From: Thalassomonas sp. M1454
GTDB lineage: Bacteria; Pseudomonadota; Gammaproteobacteria; Enterobacterales; Alteromonadaceae
Assembly: GCF_007097525.1 (NCBI RefSeq)
Contig: NZ_VKDD01000002.1
Coordinates: 744,001-808,000, forward strand
DNA: 64,000 nucleotides
Direction: 5' to 3'
How positions within the stretch are numbered: position 1 is the stretch's first letter; each line of letters starts with the position of its first letter. Position numbers and translations under genes: made by a program. Positions 51,859-61,299 of this stretch are shown here, piece after piece. Below the pieces are notes generated by a model. It saw nothing but the letters and a program-made list of their open reading frames with translations, ran no database searches and was not told where the DNA came from.

Positions 51859-54597
51859 TTAATGCCTTTGTTCAAGTAACCGGTTTAAATCATCCATAGG
51901 CAGGGGCTTAGAGAATAAATATCCTTGTCCATATTGCGCAGACAGTTCTTTAAGCAAAGTTGCTTGTTTATTAGTTTCAACACCCTCAACTATCACATCT
52001 ATACCTAGCTTGGAAGCCATAGCAATCATGGCTTCACACATAATAGTATCAGAATTAGAATCAGCCATATTTTTAATAAAAACTTTGTCAATTTTAAGGA
52101 AGTCAAAATCAAGTTTTTGTAAGTATGACAAGGATGAATACCCAGTGCCAAAATCATCGATAGCAACTTTAACCCCCAATTTTTTTATTTTGAGAAGTTG
52201 CTCATAAACGACGTCTAGATCATGTGCAAGCGCCGTTTCAGTCAATTCTATAGTTATGCAATCAGCACAAACTTTATATTTAAGAATCGTTTTTTCTATG
52301 AACTCAGCTAATTGATAATCGCGACTATATTGAAGAGCCGAGGTATTTATACTTATTTTTAGTTTTAAGTTATGTTGCTCGTGCAATAATTTTAGAGCTT
52401 TTAATGATTCATCAATAACAAACTCACCTAACTTTATTGCTAAGTTATTTTTTTCTGCTAATGGTACGAAAATGTCTGGGCCGATAGGCCCTCTTTTAGG
52501 GTGGTTCCAACGAGCTAGAGCTTCTACTTTGACTACTTGTTTGGTTTCAAAATCTACAATAGGTTGGTAGACCAGTGATAATTGTTTAGTTTTAATTGCA
52601 TTTGTAAGATCCGTCGTTAATTCACATAAATCATTAGATGCCTCTAACTCAGCTTGATCATAACAGTGACAATAACCTACATTTGATTTTTTATGCTTTT
52701 GAAGAGCGCTTGCGGCAGTTTGCACTAATTTTATCTCATCACTAGCATCACTAGGATAGTTTGATGATCCCATATTAAAGCCAACACTAACCTTTACATC
52801 AGATATATTGTGTGGCTTATTTAATACTTGTTCTATCTTTTTTACTAATGCCGTATGTAATAAATTTACAGTGTTGTTTACACTCAAGATGGCAAACTCA
52901 TCTCCGCTAATACGAGCGATGGTATTATGATCACCAAATGATTTTTCTAGACGCTTAGCTATTTCTTTTAAAACAGCATTGCCGTTGTTATAGCCATATT
53001 TATCATTAATATGTGAAAGATTTTTTATATCAATAAAAAATAAAGTAAATGAGTCATTAGCATTTGTTGTTTTTATCTGTTTTCTTATATGTTCTTTAAG
53101 CAGCTGTTCATTAGGCAATTTGGTCAGTACATCAAAGTTACTATTGCGCCAAAGTTTAGAGGTTAATTTATCCTTTTCGATGGCCATTGCAGCAAGGCGT
53201 GCAGACATGTTGATAAGTTTAAAATCATCTTCTACAGGTATGCTCTTCTCTGCATGATAAATTGCGAATGTGCCAAGTACCTTCTTATCACCTGAATATA
53301 TAGGTTCAGACCAACACGCACCTAAATTTGCTTTAGCTGCAAGAGGTGCAAAAGGTTTCCAATATGGGTGAGTACTAATATCTTCTATAATTGTTCTTGT
53401 GCCTGTAAAAGCTGTATTACCACAGGCACCAATACCCTTGCCTATCTTTATACCATTAATCTGCTCGTTATAAAATTTAGGTAGTGATGGTGCAATGCCA
53501 CCAACAAGATGTTCTTTACTATCATCTAACAATAGAATGCTACAAAGCATACCTGGGTAGTCAAGCTCAACTAATTGCACGATTTTACGTAGTGTTTCAC
53601 GAAGAGCAATGCCTGACATGATCATTTCTAGTATTTGCGTACGAATAGCTTCTCTTTTTGCCATAGAAATAGTTCTACCGGCTATCAACTCCGACGTACT
53701 TTCTGATAGCGAGTCTTCTTGGCTTTCACTAAACCATTTTATACAATTTTTGCCCATTTTTTTTGCTTGGTACATAGCTTGGTCAGCTTGACGAATGATT
53801 AAGTCGGAGGAATCTTCTAATGTGGCAACTCTTGGAGTGGATATTCCAATACTAATTGACGTGCTAACCGTCTGATTTCCTATTTGCATTGGGCTGCAGG
53901 CCGTCATTAATAAACGTTCAGCTATGCTATAGTTGACTTCTGCATTTGTCTCTTCACTAATAATGATAAACTCATCACCGCCAAACCTTGCAATCATGTC
54001 TGTTGCTCTTATCTCAGATTTTAAACGATGTGAAAGTATTTTAAGAACTTCATCTCCGCCTATGTGACCAAAATTATCGTTAACCGACTTAAAATCATCG
54101 ATATCAATGAAAAATAGAGTAAACATTTTATCGCAAGCGATATATTCGTCTAACTTTTGCGTTAAGGAAACACGATTGGCCAAATTAGTTAATTGATCAT
54201 AATGCGCCATTCGATACAGTTCGTTGTTGTGTGATTTTTTCTCTGTAATATCAGACAAAACAGCTGCATAGTGACTAGGTTCACCTTGGTCATCATAGGC
54301 CTTAGTGATAGTGATATTCTCGAAAAATAAGCTACCATTTTTGCGTCGGTTGCAAATTTCCCCTTTCCAAATCCCTTTTGAGTGTATGGCATCCCACATT
54401 GATTTATAAAAATCACTGTCATGGACACCTGACTTAAGTATTCTTGGACTTTGACCAATAAGCTCTTCTTGACTGTAGCCAGTTATATTGGTGAATGCTG
54501 AATTTACTTCCGAGTATCTACCATCAAGATCGACAATGCATATACCGTCGGAAATGTACTGTAAGGCTTTAGATGCTCGGTGCAAGATAGTGTTCAT
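51859..54597 (-). CDS. PAS-GGDEF-GAF-GGDEF-EAL c-di-GMP signalling protein
   Basis: A 912-residue cytosolic protein controlling c-di-GMP level. From the N-terminus: a PAS domain (about 5-120), a GGDEF domain with RATD inhibition site (197-200) and intact GGDEF (206-210), a GAF domain (about 320-475), a second GGDEF-like domain with SGDEF (564-568) and no RxxD site, then an EAL domain with EAL (692-694), TETAL, IDDFGTGYSS and VEGVE motifs, apparently catalytic. Its first GGDEF is probably an active diguanylate cyclase, the second a regulatory one; the net direction cannot be told. TGTAAC-like repeats precede it. Confidence 0.92.
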   Translation of the reverse strand: MNTILHRASKALQYISDGICIVDLDGRYSEVNSAFTNITGYSQEELIGQSPRILKSGVHDSDFYKSMWDAIHSKGIWKGEICNRRKNGSLFFENITITKAYDDQGEPSHYAAVLSDITEKKSHNNELYRMAHYDQLTNLANRVSLTQKLDEYIACDKMFTLFFIDIDDFKSVNDNFGHIGGDEVLKILSHRLKSEIRATDMIARFGGDEFIIISEETNAEVNYSIAERLLMTACSPMQIGNQTVSTSISIGISTPRVATLEDSSDLIIRQADQAMYQAKKMGKNCIKWFSESQEDSLSESTSELIAGRTISMAKREAIRTQILEMIMSGIALRETLRKIVQLVELDYPGMLCSILLLDDSKEHLVGGIAPSLPKFYNEQINGIKIGKGIGACGNTAFTGTRTIIEDISTHPYWKPFAPLAAKANLGACWSEPIYSGDKKVLGTFAIYHAEKSIPVEDDFKLINMSARLAAMAIEKDKLTSKLWRNSNFDVLTKLPNEQLLKEHIRKQIKTTNANDSFTLFFIDIKNLSHINDKYGYNNGNAVLKEIAKRLEKSFGDHNTIARISGDEFAILSVNNTVNLLHTALVKKIEQVLNKPHNISDVKVSVGFNMGSSNYPSDASDEIKLVQTAASALQKHKKSNVGYCHCYDQAELEASNDLCELTTDLTNAIKTKQLSLVYQPIVDFETKQVVKVEALARWNHPKRGPIGPDIFVPLAEKNNLAIKLGEFVIDESLKALKLLHEQHNLKLKISINTSALQYSRDYQLAEFIEKTILKYKVCADCITIELTETALAHDLDVVYEQLLKIKKLGVKVAIDDFGTGYSSLSYLQKLDFDFLKIDKVFIKNMADSNSDTIMCEAMIAMASKLGIDVIVEGVETNKQATLLKELSAQYGQGYLFSKPLPMDDLNRLLEQRH

Positions 54598-54667
54598 AAT
54601 TCAAAAATATGGTGTAGTATAAAATTTCGGCTATATTACCGCTACAACCTGCAACTTTACACAGTCT

Positions 54668-54684
54668 GTTACAGTTCAGTTACA
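54668..54684 (-). promoter_or_regulatory. Phased TGTAAC repeats upstream of the GGDEF/EAL gene
   Basis: On the plus strand gttaca occurs at 54668-54673 and 54679-54684, 11 bases apart; in the gene's direction it reads TGTAAC twice. A weaker tttaca at 54656 precedes. The copies lie about 70-90 bases upstream of the start, in the same orientation relative to the gene as those before the OPX gene. Confidence 0.55.
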
Positions 54685-54862
54685 CAACTTATTCATTGCT
54701 AAGTTTACTAAACATATACAGGTAAAATATGTTTTTGACACAGGCCTCTATATCTGACTTTTTTAGTTTTTGATTCGAATTTGATCTGTGCATAAGTATA
54801 TGGCCCTCAATATTAAGGACTCTTTGCAAGTAATCTTGATATAACCATTAAATTAAATTTTT

Positions 54863-56077
54863 CTAGGCAATTTTAGGCTCGAGCGATTCAAGTTTATCAG
54901 TTAGATTAAAGGCGATGTTTCTTGCGCAATCCAATGCATTGTCCAATTCATAAAAAGCTACAGGCTTGGCAAAATAAAAGCCTTGGAACTTATCGATACC
55001 AAGCTCCTTTAATATCCTTGCTTGCTCCTTTGTTTCAACGCCTTCAGCAACACAGGTTAAATGCAATACTTTCGCCATCATTATGATCGCTTTAACTATG
55101 TTTCTAGATTTAATGCTTTGAGTAAGACTCTCAACTTGAATTCGATCAATTTTCAATTCAGTAAAAGGGAAATTAATTAACTCAGTCAAGCCAGAATGTC
55201 CTGCACCATAGTTGTCAATTGATAATTCAATCATACATATCCGCAGTTTTGCCAAATTAGACAACACGGTTGGTGATACATGTGAGTGATTCTCGGTCAT
55301 TTCAATAATTAGTTTATCTCGAGGAAATTGATGACGATCTACTATTTCAATAATTTTTTCACAGAACTCTGCTTTTAACAAACTACAATACTCAACGTTA
55401 ATTGATACTGTAAGATCATGATTATCTCTTTGAGACATAAGCTTTAGGCTTCGATCTAAAATATAATAAGTGTAGTCGGTAATTAACCCAGAGTTAATCA
55501 AAGGTTCAACAAAGCGATCCGGTCCATAAATCATGCCATCAACCATGACTCGCCCTAATACTTCTACACCTTCAACAATGCTATCTTTATTTGATATTTG
55601 TGGTTGAAAATATGGTTGAAACTTACCATCAAGAAGCAATTCTTGTACGTGGAATTCAGTGAATTTTGATAAGGTACGATTAACATTTTTGTTTTGTAAA
55701 CGATCAGTTTCGATGACCTTTAACGTGTTATGTAAATCTATTTGATTGATTGGTTTTTGTAGAGAAAAAGTGTCTTCAATTCCGACTAACTCAATGAGCA
55801 AACGAACTGACTCAAGGACTTCAGGATGAACTCCGCTCAGTAATATTACCCCTACAACATTTGGAAAACTCCTTAAGTTTGGGATCAAATCGACAATAGC
55901 GGCATGCTCAATATTAATGTCTGTCACAAAAATAAACGGTTCGTCTGTTACTGAAATTTCTATTAGGCATTCATCTACCGATGTAAAACTAGAAACATTA
56001 GCATTAGGATACCTTTCTAGTGCTGTAGTTAGAATTTGACTCTGCAAAACGTCGTCTTCAAGTAATAATATTTTCAT
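54863..56077 (-). CDS. REC-EAL response regulator (VieA/RocR type)
   Basis: A 404-residue protein beginning MKILLLEDD (ATG at 56077 preferred over an in-frame TTG 12 bases upstream). The receiver domain has the acidic pair, Asp53 in VTDINI as phosphoacceptor, Ser81 and Lys108. After a linker, an EAL domain covers about 150-390: EVL instead of EAL (172-174), VSINV, EMTEN, KID and EGVET are kept, but the IDDFG motif is IDNYGAG (Asn289 for the second Asp), so metal binding may be weakened. It could be a phosphodiesterase or a c-di-GMP receptor. It is divergent from the OPX gene. Confidence 0.88.
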   Translation of the reverse strand: MKILLLEDDVLQSQILTTALERYPNANVSSFTSVDECLIEISVTDEPFIFVTDINIEHAAIVDLIPNLRSFPNVVGVILLSGVHPEVLESVRLLIELVGIEDTFSLQKPINQIDLHNTLKVIETDRLQNKNVNRTLSKFTEFHVQELLLDGKFQPYFQPQISNKDSIVEGVEVLGRVMVDGMIYGPDRFVEPLINSGLITDYTYYILDRSLKLMSQRDNHDLTVSINVEYCSLLKAEFCEKIIEIVDRHQFPRDKLIIEMTENHSHVSPTVLSNLAKLRICMIELSIDNYGAGHSGLTELINFPFTELKIDRIQVESLTQSIKSRNIVKAIIMMAKVLHLTCVAEGVETKEQARILKELGIDKFQGFYFAKPVAFYELDNALDCARNIAFNLTDKLESLEPKIA

Positions 56078-56122
56078 GGCGTTATTCAATTGTGCTTATA
56101 TTAGTCATATTGGCCTCAACAA

Positions 56123-56200
56123 TGTAACCCGATGTAACCAACCTGTAATCGTCGCGGATTATAGACTCTAATCCCCCTTTATATGTAATGATGTTGTAAC
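56123..56200. promoter_or_regulatory. Phased TGTAAC-type direct repeats between REC-EAL and OPX
   Basis: TGTAAC at 56123 and 56133, TGTAAT at 56144, then TGTAAT at 56184 and TGTAAC at 56195: spacings of 10 and 11 within the first group and 11 within the second. GTAAC-N5-GTAAC resembles CpxR/OmpR-type sites. All copies point toward the OPX gene. Further gtaac/gttac words lie at 56219-56255. Confidence 0.6.
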
Positions 56201-56340
56201 ACTGGCAATCTATATTTCACGTAACAATAAGTGCCACTAGCGTTACAATTGCGTAACGATTTCACCAATTTTATAACCACTGAATTGTTTATAATTGTTG
56301 TTAGAATTTAATCCCAAAATTGATTACCTAAACACTTCAA

Positions 56341-56898
56341 ATGATTAACAAAATACTCTTTTTAATATTATTTTTTGTAAGCCATTGCGCTATAGCTGAA
56401 GATGCGTACCGAGTCGAGCCAGGTGATACTATAAAGATAACGGTATTTGGCGAGGATGATCTTAGCAAGCAATTAATGTTAGAAAATAGTGGTGAAGTTA
56501 CTTACCCTTTTCTAGGAGTATTACCTATAAAAGGATTAACCGTTTTTCAAATTGAACAATTAATCTTTAATGGTTTAAAAGGAGATTATCTTATTTATCC
56601 TCACGTATCCGTTGAGGTAGTTAAATACCGTCCCTTTTATATTAAAGGAGATGTACAAATTGAAGGCTCTTATTCATATAAACCTGGGTTAAATGTTGGT
56701 CAGGCTATGGTTATAGCCGGTGGTTCTATAACTGCTATAGAACAAAATGAATTTTATATCTTGTCAAATAATGGCGGAAATAATACTTTTGAGCCGGTAA
56801 ATTTTTCGAGTAGATTGAACGCCGGTGATATTGTGATAATAGAAAATAAAAGTACTTTACAATCTTCTTCATCAAATAGCACAATAAGTGACGATTAA
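56341..56898 (+). CDS. OPX/Wza-like polysaccharide export protein, short form
   Basis: A 185-residue exported protein. The signal peptide is cut near residue 19 (IAEDA), followed by YRVEPGDTIKITVFGEDDLS, the polysaccharide export (PES) domain start, VTYPFLGVLPIKGLT, and an SLBB-like region GDVQIEGSYSYKPGLNVGQAM. It lacks the lipobox and long C-terminal barrel of Wza, so it is a short periplasmic OPX-like protein. The ribosome site is not evident. No glycosyltransferase or Wzc-like gene adjoins it; it lies alone between signalling genes. Confidence 0.9.
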   Translation: MINKILFLILFFVSHCAIAEDAYRVEPGDTIKITVFGEDDLSKQLMLENSGEVTYPFLGVLPIKGLTVFQIEQLIFNGLKGDYLIYPHVSVEVVKYRPFYIKGDVQIEGSYSYKPGLNVGQAMVIAGGSITAIEQNEFYILSNNGGNNTFEPVNFSSRLNAGDIVIIENKSTLQSSSSNSTISDD

Positions 56899-57077
56899 TT
56901 TATCTTTTATGACATCAATTTGTGATAAGTCTTCCTTGCATTAGCCCCTATTATTGTCTCTTCTATCTGTATAGTAATGATTAATCTCCATTATTAAGTG
57001 GACGTTACATACTTGCATTTGCTATTACCTACATTTCCTTTACTATTAAAATGATAATAATAAATTTTTAGGTGACG

Positions 57078-57587
57078 ATGTTTAACTTTATTCAACATAC
57101 CTTCGACAGAATACTGTTTGCAGTTAACTTTATTCTAGCAATGCAGTTACCTGGTTTTATTCAACAATACAGCCAACGTATTGCTGGTCATTTAGACGAA
57201 GCTAAATATCAACTAAACAACTATCAAGTAATTGCTGACCAACATTATCAAGGCGATTTATTACTCATGGTAAATCGCTACCAAATGAATAGCGATCCTG
57301 GCATACGTTCGTCTGCTGATTTGATTATGAATTTAATTGACAGGATATCTACCCTAACAGAACAAGTAGAGCACCTTCTTAATAGCGATTACTTTTATAA
57401 AATATTCTTCTTTATAAAAGAAATTGATCTTTCTATCGCTAAAGCTACATTAGTTGATTATCAGCTAACGGTTCCTTTACACCTTAATGCCATAGTGACC
57501 GGACTTGTTTTTGCCATAGCGGCAAGTTTAATCGCCCACTTTACTGCTAATTTGTTTAGAACAAGAACTAAAACGCTTAAACTTTAA
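57078..57587 (+). CDS. DUF2937 family membrane protein
   Basis: A 169-residue protein from the ATG at 57078, preceded by the ribosome site aggtga; an upstream in-frame GTG lies inside that site and is unlikely. It begins MFNFIQHTFDRILFAVNFILAMQLPGFIQQYSQR, then a long helical domain with HLDEAKYQL, and ends in a hydrophobic helix LNAIVTGLVFAIAASLI followed by a basic tail. This is the DUF2937 pattern, of unknown function. It lies alone between OPX and the oxidoreductase operon. Confidence 0.8.
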   Translation: MFNFIQHTFDRILFAVNFILAMQLPGFIQQYSQRIAGHLDEAKYQLNNYQVIADQHYQGDLLLMVNRYQMNSDPGIRSSADLIMNLIDRISTLTEQVEHLLNSDYFYKIFFFIKEIDLSIAKATLVDYQLTVPLHLNAIVTGLVFAIAASLIAHFTANLFRTRTKTLKL

Positions 57588-57669
57588 ACATATTTTAAAA
57601 ATAAAAGTAAAAAACTACTTAACTTCTGCCTAATTTATGTACATTATTAAGTAAGATGTTATTTACTAA

Positions 57670-59472
57670 GTGGAATTTACTTTGAAAAAAACTGATGTCT
57701 CAACTTACGATCACTTTCTAAAAGTAGTCGATTGCCAACAAGCCTGCCCTGCTCACACCCCTGTTCCTGAATATATCCGCCTTATTAGCGACAAAAGATA
57801 CTCCGATGCTTATTTACTTAATTGGCAGTCGAATGTATTTCCCGGCGTACTTGGCAGGGTTTGCGATCGTCCTTGCGAACCTGCTTGTCGAAGAGGCAGA
57901 GTAGAAGAAGAGCCCGTTGCAATTTGCCGTTTAAAGCGAGTCACGGCTGATTTAAAAGATGATATAACATCTCGATTACCAAAAGCACCTGAGCATAAAA
58001 ATGGTAAAACCGTTGCTTTAATCGGCGCAGGGCCAGCTTCTTTAACGGTAGCTCGTGATCTTTTACCACTTGGTTATGATGTAACAATCTTTGATCGTGA
58101 CTTTAAAGCAGGCGGCATGATGAGAAGTCAGATCCCAGCATTTCGCTTACCCGAAGCCGTACTCGATGAAGAAATTGACTACATTTTAAATATGGGGGCT
58201 AAAACTGAATTTGGCACACCTATTACAAGCCTACATAAATTATTAAAAGATAATTACGATGCTATCTTTGTTGGTACGGGCGCACCGAAAGGGAGAGCTA
58301 TAAAAATACCTGGCGTTAAAGAAGCCGATGCTCATATCGCTTTAGGTATAGATTGGCTATCAAATGTATCTTTTGGCCATAATGATAAAGCGCCTAAACG
58401 AGTGGTGGTATTAGGTGGAGGTAATACCGCAATGGATTGTTGCCGAACAGCCAAACGCTTAGGTGGAGTGGATGTAAAAGTTGTCGTGCGCTCTAGCTAT
58501 GAGGCAATGAAAGCATCCCCTTGGGAAAAAAAAGATGCAGCAGCAGAAGGTATAGAAATAATAGTTAATCATACGCCGAAAGAATTTGTAATGGATAAGG
58601 GCAAATTTGTTGGTGTATCGTTTGAAGAAGTCGAGTCTATTTATGACCGCGGCGGTAACCGCGTGCTCAAACAAACTGGAAAAACACTTCTAGTTGAATG
58701 TGATTTAGTTTTGGTTGCAGTTGGTCAAGATACCAGTTTCCCTTGGATTGAACGCGATATAGGTTTAGATTTTAATGAATGGGGACAACCCGAGCTAAAC
58801 GAGAAAACACTACAATCATCAATAGATAAAGTATTTTTTGGTGGTGATGCCGCATTCGGTCCTGAAAATATCATCACAGCAGTAGCTCATGGCCATAAAG
58901 CGGCTATTTCAATCGATTTATTTTGCCAAGGTATTAACCCTGAGCAAAGAACTGATAGTGACTTTGCTTTAGTTAGTCAAAAAATGGGCATGCATGAGTG
59001 GAGTTATCAAAATATAACTGACCATGAAGTTCGCCATGCCGTGCCGCACATCAGTTGGGACAAGGCCGTCAAAGAATTAGCAACCGAAGTTGAATTAGGG
59101 TTTGATGACCAACTTGCCTTACAAGAAGCTAAACGTTGTTTAAATTGTGATGTGCATACTGTTTTTACTGAGAGTACCTGTATTGAATGTTCGGCCTGTG
59201 ACGATATATGCCCGGTGGATTGTATTAATTTTATTGAAGATATACCGGATAACACTCGCCCTCCTCAAGAGTTACTCAAGGGTAAATTACACTTAGATAA
59301 AGCAACCGACGAGCAAGATTATTTAATTTCGGATAAATTAAAAACAGGCAATATTATGGTTAAAGATGAGGATATGTGCCTACATTGCGGATTATGTGCA
59401 GAGCGTTGCCCTACAGGCGCTTGGGACATGCAAAAACTAACCTTAACCAACGTAGAGGCCACTATCAAATGA
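57670..59472 (+). CDS. NAD(P)-linked iron-sulfur flavoprotein with C-terminal ferredoxin domain
   Basis: A 600-residue electron-transfer protein. The N-terminal part has GltD/PreT-like iron-sulfur cysteines (Cys22, 26, 65, 69, 73, 86), then FAD-binding GAGPAS (119-124) and NAD(P)H-binding GGGNTA (249-254) motifs, and a C-terminal two-[4Fe-4S] ferredoxin domain with CIECSACDDICP and CLHCGLCAERCP. It likely moves electrons between NAD(P)H and the oxidoreductase encoded next. GTG at 57670 is the given start; a TTG at 57682, better placed behind aagtgga, is an alternative. The stop overlaps the next start (ATGA), so translation is coupled. Confidence 0.9.
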   Translation: MEFTLKKTDVSTYDHFLKVVDCQQACPAHTPVPEYIRLISDKRYSDAYLLNWQSNVFPGVLGRVCDRPCEPACRRGRVEEEPVAICRLKRVTADLKDDITSRLPKAPEHKNGKTVALIGAGPASLTVARDLLPLGYDVTIFDRDFKAGGMMRSQIPAFRLPEAVLDEEIDYILNMGAKTEFGTPITSLHKLLKDNYDAIFVGTGAPKGRAIKIPGVKEADAHIALGIDWLSNVSFGHNDKAPKRVVVLGGGNTAMDCCRTAKRLGGVDVKVVVRSSYEAMKASPWEKKDAAAEGIEIIVNHTPKEFVMDKGKFVGVSFEEVESIYDRGGNRVLKQTGKTLLVECDLVLVAVGQDTSFPWIERDIGLDFNEWGQPELNEKTLQSSIDKVFFGGDAAFGPENIITAVAHGHKAAISIDLFCQGINPEQRTDSDFALVSQKMGMHEWSYQNITDHEVRHAVPHISWDKAVKELATEVELGFDDQLALQEAKRCLNCDVHTVFTESTCIECSACDDICPVDCINFIEDIPDNTRPPQELLKGKLHLDKATDEQDYLISDKLKTGNIMVKDEDMCLHCGLCAERCPTGAWDMQKLTLTNVEATIK

Positions 59473-61298
59473 TCACACCAACAACAAACGACTTAGTGAT
59501 TCGTTTTGCCAATACCAATGGTACAGGCTCTGCTAGCGCCAATAATATGTTTGCCAAAGCGATTATGCGTATGGGAGTACCAGTAAGCGCCAAAAACATA
59601 TTTCCATCAAATATCCAAGGCGCGCCAACTTGGTATGAAGTAAGAATAAATGAAGATAACTTTTTAGGGCGCAGAGGTGGTAAGGCCGATATTATCGTTG
59701 CGATGAACGCGCAAAGCTTTAACGCTGATATTTTGGATGTAGATAAAGGAGGTTTCTTACTTTATGACTCATCTAAGCAATTACCTGAGCATTTAATTAA
59801 AGACGATGTAAATTTTTTAGGCATTCCAATATCAGCCATATGTTTAAAGGAATATCAAAATCCAAGACAGCGTCAGCTATTTAAAAACGTTATATACGTT
59901 GGTGCCCTAGCCGCTTTACTAGATATAGAGTTTGACGTTTTAAAAACACTTGTTGGCGATCAATTCAAAGGCAAGCAAAAGCTTATAACCCCAAACATTT
60001 ACGCTCTCGAGTTAGGTTATCAATACGCGATTAATCATTTTAGCTGTCCATTACCAGTAAAAGTAGAGCGTCGCGACTTAATTGGTAATCAAATAATGGT
60101 TGATGGTAATACCGCATGTGGTTTAGGCGCTGTTTATGGTGGCGCTACTGTTGTCGGTTGGTACCCAATTACCCCATCAACTTCAGTAATTGAAAAATTC
60201 GCCAGTTATTGTGAACGTTTAAGGATTGATCCCGCCTCTGGTAAAAAGAACTTTGCCATTGTGCAAGCTGAAGATGAATTAGCAGCAATAGGGATGGCTA
60301 TAGGCGCAGGCTGGAATGGAGCCCGAGGTTTTACCGCAACAAGTGGCCCTGGTATATCATTAATGTCTGAGTTTTTAGGCTTAGCCTACTTTGCTGAAAT
60401 TCCAGTAGTATTAATGAATATTCAACGTGCTGGCCCCTCAACTGGTATGCCAACACGCACGCAACAATCAGATATACTTGCTTGTGCATACGCATCACAT
60501 GGTGATACCAAACATATTTTATTATTCCCTGACACACCAAGTGAGTGTTTTGAGTTAAGCGCCCTAGCCTTTGATTTAGCCGATCGAATTCAAACCCCTG
60601 TGATAATTATGAGTGACCTCGATTTAGGCATGAACGAACATTTATCAAAGCCATTTATCTGGAATGATAAGCAAAAATATGACCACGGTAAGATCCTATC
60701 CATGCGTGAGCTTGATGAAGTAGAACACTTTGGACGTTATCAAGATATAGATGGTGATGGTATTTGTTATCGAACTGTCGCAGGTACCCACCCTAAAAAA
60801 GGTGCATTTTTTACCCGTGGCACATCAAGAAATCGCAACGCGGTTTATTCAGAAAAATCTGAGGATTACGTCGATAATATGCAGCGCTTAGAACACAAAT
60901 TTGCAACTGCAGCCAAGCTTGTACCAAAAGCTGAAATATCTAGTGGCATTAAAAATGCAAAAATAGGTTTAGTTTATTACGGTACTAGCGCGCAAGCTAT
61001 GTCTGAAACTAAACACTTATTACAAGAGCAAGGCATTCCAGTTGATCTTATGCGCATACGGGCATTCCCATTTGACAGTGAAGTGAAAAAATTTATCACT
61101 GAGCATGAACAAATATTTTTAATTGAACAAAACCGCGATGCGCAAATGCGCACTCTACTCTGTACTGAGTTAGAGCTTTCACCTGATCATATTCAATCAG
61201 TTTTATGTTTTGATGGTTTAGCGCTAACGGCTAAGCAAGTGGTTGAAGATATTAATAACGTTTTAGTTAAACAATCGCCTGAACAAGAGGTAGGTTAA
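59469..61298 (+). CDS. 2-oxoacid:acceptor oxidoreductase, fused gamma-alpha subunit
   Basis: A 609-residue subunit of a thiamine-diphosphate-dependent 2-oxoacid:ferredoxin-type oxidoreductase (KorA-like). Residues about 10-185 are the gamma domain (IRFANTNGTGSASANN, GRRGGKADIIVA), followed by the alpha domain with WYPITPSTS, AEDELAAIGMAIGAGWNGAR and TSGPGISLMSE. The real start is the ATG at 59469, which overlaps the previous stop. It probably oxidises 2-oxoglutarate or pyruvate, decarboxylating to acyl-CoA; the substrate is not certain. The fused gamma-alpha form is typical of the KorAB branch. Confidence 0.9.
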   Translation: MITPTTNDLVIRFANTNGTGSASANNMFAKAIMRMGVPVSAKNIFPSNIQGAPTWYEVRINEDNFLGRRGGKADIIVAMNAQSFNADILDVDKGGFLLYDSSKQLPEHLIKDDVNFLGIPISAICLKEYQNPRQRQLFKNVIYVGALAALLDIEFDVLKTLVGDQFKGKQKLITPNIYALELGYQYAINHFSCPLPVKVERRDLIGNQIMVDGNTACGLGAVYGGATVVGWYPITPSTSVIEKFASYCERLRIDPASGKKNFAIVQAEDELAAIGMAIGAGWNGARGFTATSGPGISLMSEFLGLAYFAEIPVVLMNIQRAGPSTGMPTRTQQSDILACAYASHGDTKHILLFPDTPSECFELSALAFDLADRIQTPVIIMSDLDLGMNEHLSKPFIWNDKQKYDHGKILSMRELDEVEHFGRYQDIDGDGICYRTVAGTHPKKGAFFTRGTSRNRNAVYSEKSEDYVDNMQRLEHKFATAAKLVPKAEISSGIKNAKIGLVYYGTSAQAMSETKHLLQEQGIPVDLMRIRAFPFDSEVKKFITEHEQIFLIEQNRDAQMRTLLCTELELSPDHIQSVLCFDGLALTAKQVVEDINNVLVKQSPEQEVG

Positions 61299-61299
61299 T

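Noticed and set aside
54189-54458. Open frame of 89 codons inside the GGDEF/EAL gene
   Set aside because: Same-strand shadow of the PAS coding region with no ribosome site or domain.
59376-59468. Upstream start for the alpha subunit
   Set aside because: It lies inside the ferredoxin domain of the previous gene; the ATGA overlap at 59469 is the expected start.
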